Source: Rhizobium sp. L43
GTDB taxonomy: Bacteria; Pseudomonadota; Alphaproteobacteria; Rhizobiales; Rhizobiaceae
Direction of reading: 5' to 3'
Assembly: GCF_002531725.1 (NCBI RefSeq)
Contig: NZ_NWSQ01000011.1
Span: 1 to 64,000, forward strand
DNA length: 64,000 bases
Shown here: positions 60,431 through 64,000 of the stretch, piece by piece
How positions within the stretch are numbered: position 1 is the stretch's first letter
Layout of the letters: each line of letters opens with the position of its first letter
Program-made: the position numbers and the translations under genes
Notes under the pieces: generated by a model
Told to the model about the DNA's origin: nothing
The model's input: only the letters and a program-made list of their open reading frames with translations
Database searches by the model: none

Positions 60431-60694
60431 ATGCAGCACATCCGCAATATCGAAACCGAGGAGAGCAAGCGGGATGCCCGCTGGAATGCGGCGCGCACGG
60501 CCCACGACTGCCGCGCCTATATGGCCAACGAAGCCCAGCGCATGGGCGCCCTCGGCTTTGCCTTTCTCCGCCGTCCCGAACATTCGATCCGCGGCCCGTC
60601 CTGGCTGCGCGGCGCAAGCGCCAGCGTCGAAGAGCATTACCGCTATGCCCGCGAGATCATGGGCATCACCGATACCGACCAGCTTTACGCCTGA
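60431..60694 (+). CDS. Phage early-right hypothetical protein
   Basis: An 87-residue protein from the ATG at 60431 (GAGAGGACAGGGCG upstream). It is charged and helical (IETEESKRDARWNAARTAHD, SVEEHYRYAREIMGITDTDQ). Two repressor operators lie just upstream, so it is probably under prophage control. No family was recognised. It leads a short operon with the next two genes. Confidence 0.65.
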   Translation: MQHIRNIETEESKRDARWNAARTAHDCRAYMANEAQRMGALGFAFLRRPEHSIRGPSWLRGASASVEEHYRYAREIMGITDTDQLYA

Positions 60695-60705
60695 GGAGAG
60701 CTGCG

Positions 60706-60933
60706 ATGCCTGCCGCCAATCCCACATCCGAACCATCGCCCGAGAGCCTTCCCCGTCCCGCCGGACGACCGGCCGGAACAACCGAAAAGACCCGCTTCAC
60801 CGCCGGGGCGCCCGATCTCCTGACGGCGCTGGTGGAGGCCGAACGTTTTTTCGACGGCAGCGACGATCGCGGCTGCCCGCTGCACCAGAAGATCCTTGCC
60901 GCCATCCACACGGTGAAAGGCTGTCCATCATGA
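60706..60933 (+). CDS. Phage early-right hypothetical protein
   Basis: A 75-residue protein after GAGGAGAGCTGCG. The N-terminal half is Pro/Ser/Gly-rich, and the C-terminal half is helical with LLTALVEAERFFDGSDDRGC. Its stop overlaps the next start (ATGA). Confidence 0.6.
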   Translation: MPAANPTSEPSPESLPRPAGRPAGTTEKTRFTAGAPDLLTALVEAERFFDGSDDRGCPLHQKILAAIHTVKGCPS

Positions 60934-61139
60934 GCGATTGCCTGATCAAAGCCTTTTCCGGCTGCGCCTGCCCGCCCGGCAAATGCGCTGAAAAGCCCGT
61001 CACCCCGGCGCCGGTTACCTTCGTCTCGTGGCGGACCCAGGCGATCACCTGCCTCACCTTCGGCTTCCTCGCCGCGCTCGTTACCGCCTCCTGGATGGAG
61101 ACGCAGTTCAAGAACCAGGATCTCAGCCGTCAGGAATAG
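60930..61139 (+). CDS. Phage early-right small membrane protein
   Basis: A 69-residue protein with a Cys-rich N-terminus (FSGCACPPGKCAEKP) and one membrane helix (AITCLTFGFLAALVTASW). The ATG overlaps the preceding stop, so translation is coupled. The role is unknown. Confidence 0.6.
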   Translation: MSDCLIKAFSGCACPPGKCAEKPVTPAPVTFVSWRTQAITCLTFGFLAALVTASWMETQFKNQDLSRQE

Positions 61140-61180
61140 CTGTCATGGCACTGAGCCAAGGCTTTTCCAGATATTTCAGC

Positions 61181-61420
61181 TTAGGAGCTGTACTTGATGT
61201 CGCTGGCCTTGGCCGCGGTAATGAATGCCCGCCGCACCTGCTCGGGCTCGGCGGCATCGTTGAAGACATCGAGCACAAGCCGTTCGGCCGCCTCGGCCGC
61301 CGGCGTCTGCTCCGGCCAATCGTTCAGCAAAGTGTTGCCGGCCTGAACGACATTATAGACCGTCCGCACCTTGCCATTGATGGTGATCTTCACCGGTTTG
61401 AACCTTCGTCGCTTGCTCAT
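61181..61420 (-). CDS. DUF982 family protein
   Basis: A 79-residue protein from the ATG at 61420 (GAGGGG 7-10 bases upstream). KPVKITINGKVRTVYNVVQA, GNTLLNDWPEQTPAAEAAER and VRRAFITAAKASDIKYSS follow the DUF982 pattern with a shorter N-terminus. It is convergent with the phage early-right operon. Confidence 0.72.
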   Translation of the reverse strand: MSKRRRFKPVKITINGKVRTVYNVVQAGNTLLNDWPEQTPAAEAAERLVLDVFNDAAEPEQVRRAFITAAKASDIKYSS

Positions 61421-61530
61421 GATACAGCCCCTCACGCTGGCCACGCGACTCAACGAATCACTTGGGGACTCGTTCCGGTTGATTCGGGAGTGCGGCGAAT
61501 CGAACCTGGCTCAGGCCACGCTCGCGTACC

Positions 61531-61628
61531 GGTTATAACTTTCCTGCAAAAAAGTTATAACCGACAAGAGCAAGGCTTCCGGACGATGGAATTCGGGGTT
61601 ATAATCTTTTCGCAAGAAAGTTATAACC
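61531..61628 (+). promoter_or_regulatory. Two tandem inverted repeats upstream of nucleotidyltransferase copy 2
   Basis: GGTTATAACTTT-N8-AAAGTTATAACC (perfect 12-bp arms) at 61531-61562. A near copy at 61597-61628 ends 12 bases before the ATG at 61641. The centres are 66 bp apart. The core GTTATAA...TTATAAC is shared with the pair at 26840-26918. Confidence 0.75.
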
Positions 61629-61640
61629 TGGGAAGAATCC

Positions 61641-62768
61641 ATGCCCGTCCGCGAAATCGACTTGATGTATCAGACCATGCTGGCCGAGCTGGGTCAGCGG
61701 TCGCTGGACGCAAGCTTCGTCGCCGAGTTCCCGCTGGAGGGTCGGTTCGTCTCCGTCCCGGTGAAGGGCAAGGAATATTGGTATTTCGACCTTCCGGGCC
61801 AGAACGGTGTCAAACGGTCGTATGTCGGGCCGAAGAGCGACGAGGAGGTCACGAAAAGGGTGACCGAATTCGGCGCCATCAAGGATGATCTCAGAAACCG
61901 CCGGCGCATGGTGGCCACGCTGACCAGAGAAGGCGGGATGAACGCACCGCCCAGGTTTACGGGCGACGTCGTCGAGGCGCTTGCCAACGCAGGGCTGTTC
62001 CGTCTGCGCGCGGTTCTCGTCGGCACCGTGGCATTCCACACCTATTCCGGCGTGCTCGGCCTTCGACTGCCGTCGTCGCTCATGCAGACGGGCGACGCCG
62101 ATTTCGCCCAGTTCCATTCGATCTCGACGGCGGTCAACGACAGCATTCCGCCCATTCGAGGGGTCCTCGAAAGGCTGGACCCGACTTTCCGGGAGGTCCC
62201 GCATCTCAACAACCCGACACGTTCGACCCAGTTCGTGAATTCGAAGAGCTACAAGGTCGAGTTCCTGACGCCGAATACGGGCAGCGACGACAACCAGCAC
62301 AAGCCCGCTGACATGCCTGCCCTTGGGGGCATTTCCGCTGAACCGCTCAGATTTCTCGATTACCTCATCTATAACCCCATTCGGACGGTGATGCTTCACA
62401 AGAGCGGCGTTACGGTCAACGTTCCCGCTCCGGAGCGGTACGCAGTCCACAAGCTGATCGTCGCCTCGCGGCGGCAGAACGACGACAACGGCGCGCTCAA
62501 GCGCGAAAAGGACGTGCAGCAGGCATCCCATCTTTTCGAGGCGATGGGCGCGACACGCCGCCATTCCGATCTTGCGCTGGCCTATTGCGAGGCGTGGGAA
62601 CGCGGTCAGGCGTGGCGGGACGCAATTTCGCGCGGACTGTCTTTGATGCGGCCCGCTCGCCGTGAACAGCTGATGTCCACCCTCGTCGAAGGCATGGCGG
62701 AAATTGGCGAGGATCCCGTTCGTTACGGAGTTGCAACGGACCCTGACGGAGTCGGGGAAACTTCATGA
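61641..62768 (+). CDS. Stand-alone nucleotidyltransferase (GSU2403/NTP_transf_8-like), copy 2
   Basis: A 375-residue paralogue of the 27030-28124 protein, co-linear along its whole length. N-terminal YWYFDLPG and KRSYVGPKSD; the core has LVGTVAF (Gly128-Thr129) and GDADF (Asp152, Asp154), KVEFLTPN, FLDYLIYNPIRTVML and PAPERYAVHKLIVASRRQ. A short ribosome site GGGAAGAATCC precedes the ATG. No partner antitoxin gene is adjacent. The repeat pair upstream points to self-control or an RNA partner. Confidence 0.8.
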   Translation: MPVREIDLMYQTMLAELGQRSLDASFVAEFPLEGRFVSVPVKGKEYWYFDLPGQNGVKRSYVGPKSDEEVTKRVTEFGAIKDDLRNRRRMVATLTREGGMNAPPRFTGDVVEALANAGLFRLRAVLVGTVAFHTYSGVLGLRLPSSLMQTGDADFAQFHSISTAVNDSIPPIRGVLERLDPTFREVPHLNNPTRSTQFVNSKSYKVEFLTPNTGSDDNQHKPADMPALGGISAEPLRFLDYLIYNPIRTVMLHKSGVTVNVPAPERYAVHKLIVASRRQNDDNGALKREKDVQQASHLFEAMGATRRHSDLALAYCEAWERGQAWRDAISRGLSLMRPARREQLMSTLVEGMAEIGEDPVRYGVATDPDGVGETS

Positions 62769-62887
62769 TGAAGACACTGAGAGGGCGGCAGCCTGAACTG
62801 GCCGGCCAATGCCAATGGCCCCGTCCCGCCGCGCTCAGTTAGCCGGAGCGCTCGTCAACCCAGTGATGCGGCCACGTCGACCGTCGT

Positions 62888-62974
62888 TTAATACCAGCGT
62901 CCCCTGCCGTACCAGCCGCCGCCGCCCAGCAAAAGAAGTATCACAACGATGATGAGAAGGGTTGTGAGATCCAT
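62888..62974 (-). CDS. DUF3309-type 28-residue membrane protein
   Basis: MDLTTLLIIVVILLLLGGGG followed by WYGRGRWY. The ribosome site is CAGGAGAACGCAC. The pattern of a single hydrophobic stretch followed by GGGGWYGRGRW is that of DUF3309 proteins, widespread in Proteobacteria. Its function is unknown. Confidence 0.8.
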   Translation of the reverse strand: MDLTTLLIIVVILLLLGGGGWYGRGRWY

Positions 62975-63274
62975 GTGCGTTCTCCTGGGAGTACCATCAC
63001 CATCTCCTTTGCGCCTGACGGGCGTTGCTCATGGCGGGACTCCCTCGCGTACAACGGCGCTGGCCGGGGTTGGTTCCATTCGATGGCCCCTACCCACCCG
63101 GCCGGCGACCAAAAAGCCTGCTTGACTTCCCTGGAGACGCCGGAGAAGACCATGGCCATCACCGCCCGGATCACCAAGCCAACGTTGGCGCGGCTTTCAC
63201 TAGGGGGAGAGCTGGTCGCAAGAGATGATCAATCATTGCCGGGCAAAAAATCGGCATAGCAGCGCCAGAAGCGA
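62975..63274. other. Stretch without a firmly supported gene
   Basis: About 300 bases. A frame with MAITARITKPTLARLSLGGE from 63150 (GGAGAAGACC upstream) could encode a 35-residue peptide, but nothing else supports it. The terminator of tRNA-Pro follows. Confidence 0.35.
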
Positions 63275-63297
63275 AAAACCCCGCCGGAGCGGGGTTT
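63275..63297 (-). terminator. Terminator of tRNA-Pro
   Basis: On the minus strand, a CCCCG...CGGGG hairpin (centre CTCCGG) is followed by TTTTT. It lies 6 bases after the CCA end of the tRNA. The same 23-base block occurs at 7752-7774. Confidence 0.85.
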
Positions 63298-63302
63298 CTA
63301 GC

Positions 63303-63379
63303 TGGTCGGAGTGGAGTGATTCGAACACTCGACCCCCACGTCCCGAACGTGGTGCGCTACCAGACTGCGCTACACTCCG
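63303..63379 (-). tRNA. tRNA-Pro (anticodon CGG)
   Basis: A 77-base cloverleaf with encoded CCA. Acceptor CGGAGTG / CACTCCG, D arm with GCGCAGTCTGGTAGCGC, anticodon stem CCACG / CGTGG enclosing TTCGGGA (anticodon CGG), and T arm GAGTG-TTCGAAT-CACTC. The gene appears intact. Its 3' end points towards the early prophage module, the usual side for integration. Confidence 0.97.
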
Positions 63380-63642
63380 TGACCAGCGGCGCTTCTATAG
63401 AACAGCCTATCTGGTTGCACAAGCACCAAATTCCAAAAAACCGGCGGAATTTTTGACGGGTTGATGACAGGGCCGGCAGTGCGCTGCTGCAGCAAAAAGA
63501 CACACCCGGAGCAAATCGTCGGGAAGTGCCACAGGGGCAATTTTCTTTTGCCGGGTTCCGCGCTAAAGGGCTCGACGGGACAGGCGAAACCGCCCGTAAA
63601 AGCGGCGTCGCAGCCAATGCGCTAGAGATCAGGGACGACACG

Positions 63643-64000
63643 ATGAAATTCCGCACCATGACCGCGGCCGGGCTTGCCATTGGGCTTGCCGGATGCACGA
63701 CCATACCTTCCGCCGGCAATCCGATCGAGGCCCGCTGGGTCGGCAAATCGGCCGGCATCTTCTTTGCCGCCTACGGACCGCCGATCAGCGACCGCGAGGA
63801 AGGCGCCACCACCGTCTATACCTGGCGCGGCGGCTACAAGACCGTGCGCATCCCGGCAAAATATGCCGAAGGCGCCGACGGCAAACGCGGCAAGCAGATT
63901 TCGTCGGCCCGCACCGCCTATCTGCGCTGCCAGGCCGAAATCACCACCAGCTCCGATTACACGATCCGCGACATCCGCACCGTCGCCGACATCCCCGGCG
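63643..64000 (+). CDS. Outer-membrane-type lipoprotein (partial, runs off the window)
   Basis: The ATG at 63643 (AGGGACGACACG upstream) opens a frame that continues to the window end (119 codons). MKFRTMTAAGLAIGLAGCTT is a lipoprotein signal with the lipobox LAGC. The mature part includes ARWVGKSAGIFFAAYGPPIS and DREEGATTVYTWRGGYKTVR, as in small envelope lipoproteins of rhizobia. The function is unknown. Confidence 0.75.
   Translation, partial: MKFRTMTAAGLAIGLAGCTTIPSAGNPIEARWVGKSAGIFFAAYGPPISDREEGATTVYTWRGGYKTVRIPAKYAEGADGKRGKQISSARTAYLRCQAEITTSSDYTIRDIRTVADIPG

Noticed and set aside
61599..62564. A 321-codon frame opposite nucleotidyltransferase copy 2
   Set aside because: Antisense to a conserved paralogous gene and without a ribosome site; a similar mirror occurs at copy 1 only in part.

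Overview
The window looks like chromosomal (or chromid) DNA of a Rhizobium species, probably of the R. leguminosarum/R. etli group. The evidence is the high GC content, rhizobial intergenic mosaic (RIME-type) palindromes, DUF982, DUF1488, DUF1515 and DUF3606 small proteins, several HWE/HisKA_2 sensor kinases including a LOV photoreceptor kinase, and a TadG-type protein. All assignments come from reading the sequence; no database search was run.

Layout. (1) 0.2-7.4 kb: a LacI-family regulator, a periplasmic DegP/HtrA protease, and many small rhizobial proteins that look stress-related, one with an EcfG-type promoter. (2) 7.9-19.9 kb, minus strand: the late half of a prophage. In transcription order it holds spike-base protein, small and large terminase, portal, a zinc-ribbon protein, scaffold and major capsid. 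A break follows, with a truncated structural gene, an acyltransferase cargo gene and an IS630 scrap. Then come holin, SAR-type endolysin, overlapping Rz/Rz1 spanins, a GDSL-like tail protein and DUF1515. No tail-assembly genes are visible. (3) 20-33 kb: dense repeat elements between ordinary genes: two alpha/beta hydrolases, YidB, an SDR/ArsR divergent pair, nucleotidyltransferase copy 1 with a tandem palindromic leader, a frameshifted SUKH-like gene, TadG, a RidA/TetR divergent pair with a 50-bp palindromic operator, and GlsB. (4) 34-48.4 kb: a signalling and stress cluster with five HWE/HisKA_2 kinases (one LOV, two recent paralogues), two receiver proteins, a diguanylate cyclase, an MFS transporter, Hsp20, GSP17M and PepSY-like proteins. 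(5) 48.6-55.5 kb: class II aldolase, an OmpR/sensor-kinase pair with a RIME at the junction, GT25 glycosyltransferase, C39-like peptidase, an APH-type kinase followed by a broken P-loop kinase, and a membrane protein. (6) 56.3-61.4 kb: the early/regulatory half of a prophage, with an S24-type repressor, several 17-bp operators, and GcrA-like and LuxR-HTH regulators. (7) 61.5-64 kb: nucleotidyltransferase copy 2 with its own tandem palindromes, a DUF3309 protein, tRNA-Pro(CGG) with terminator, and the start of a lipoprotein gene.

The two prophage halves share the same transcription direction. In the expected early-to-late order they would be contiguous, but about 36 kb of other genes lies between them. 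The 3' end of tRNA-Pro faces the early half, and a near-copy of its terminator and 3' flank sits just outside the late half at 7.75 kb. This suggests one decayed, interrupted element. No integrase is visible. The most unusual candidate system is the pair of related stand-alone nucleotidyltransferases, each preceded by two tandem GTTATAA...TTATAAC inverted repeats.
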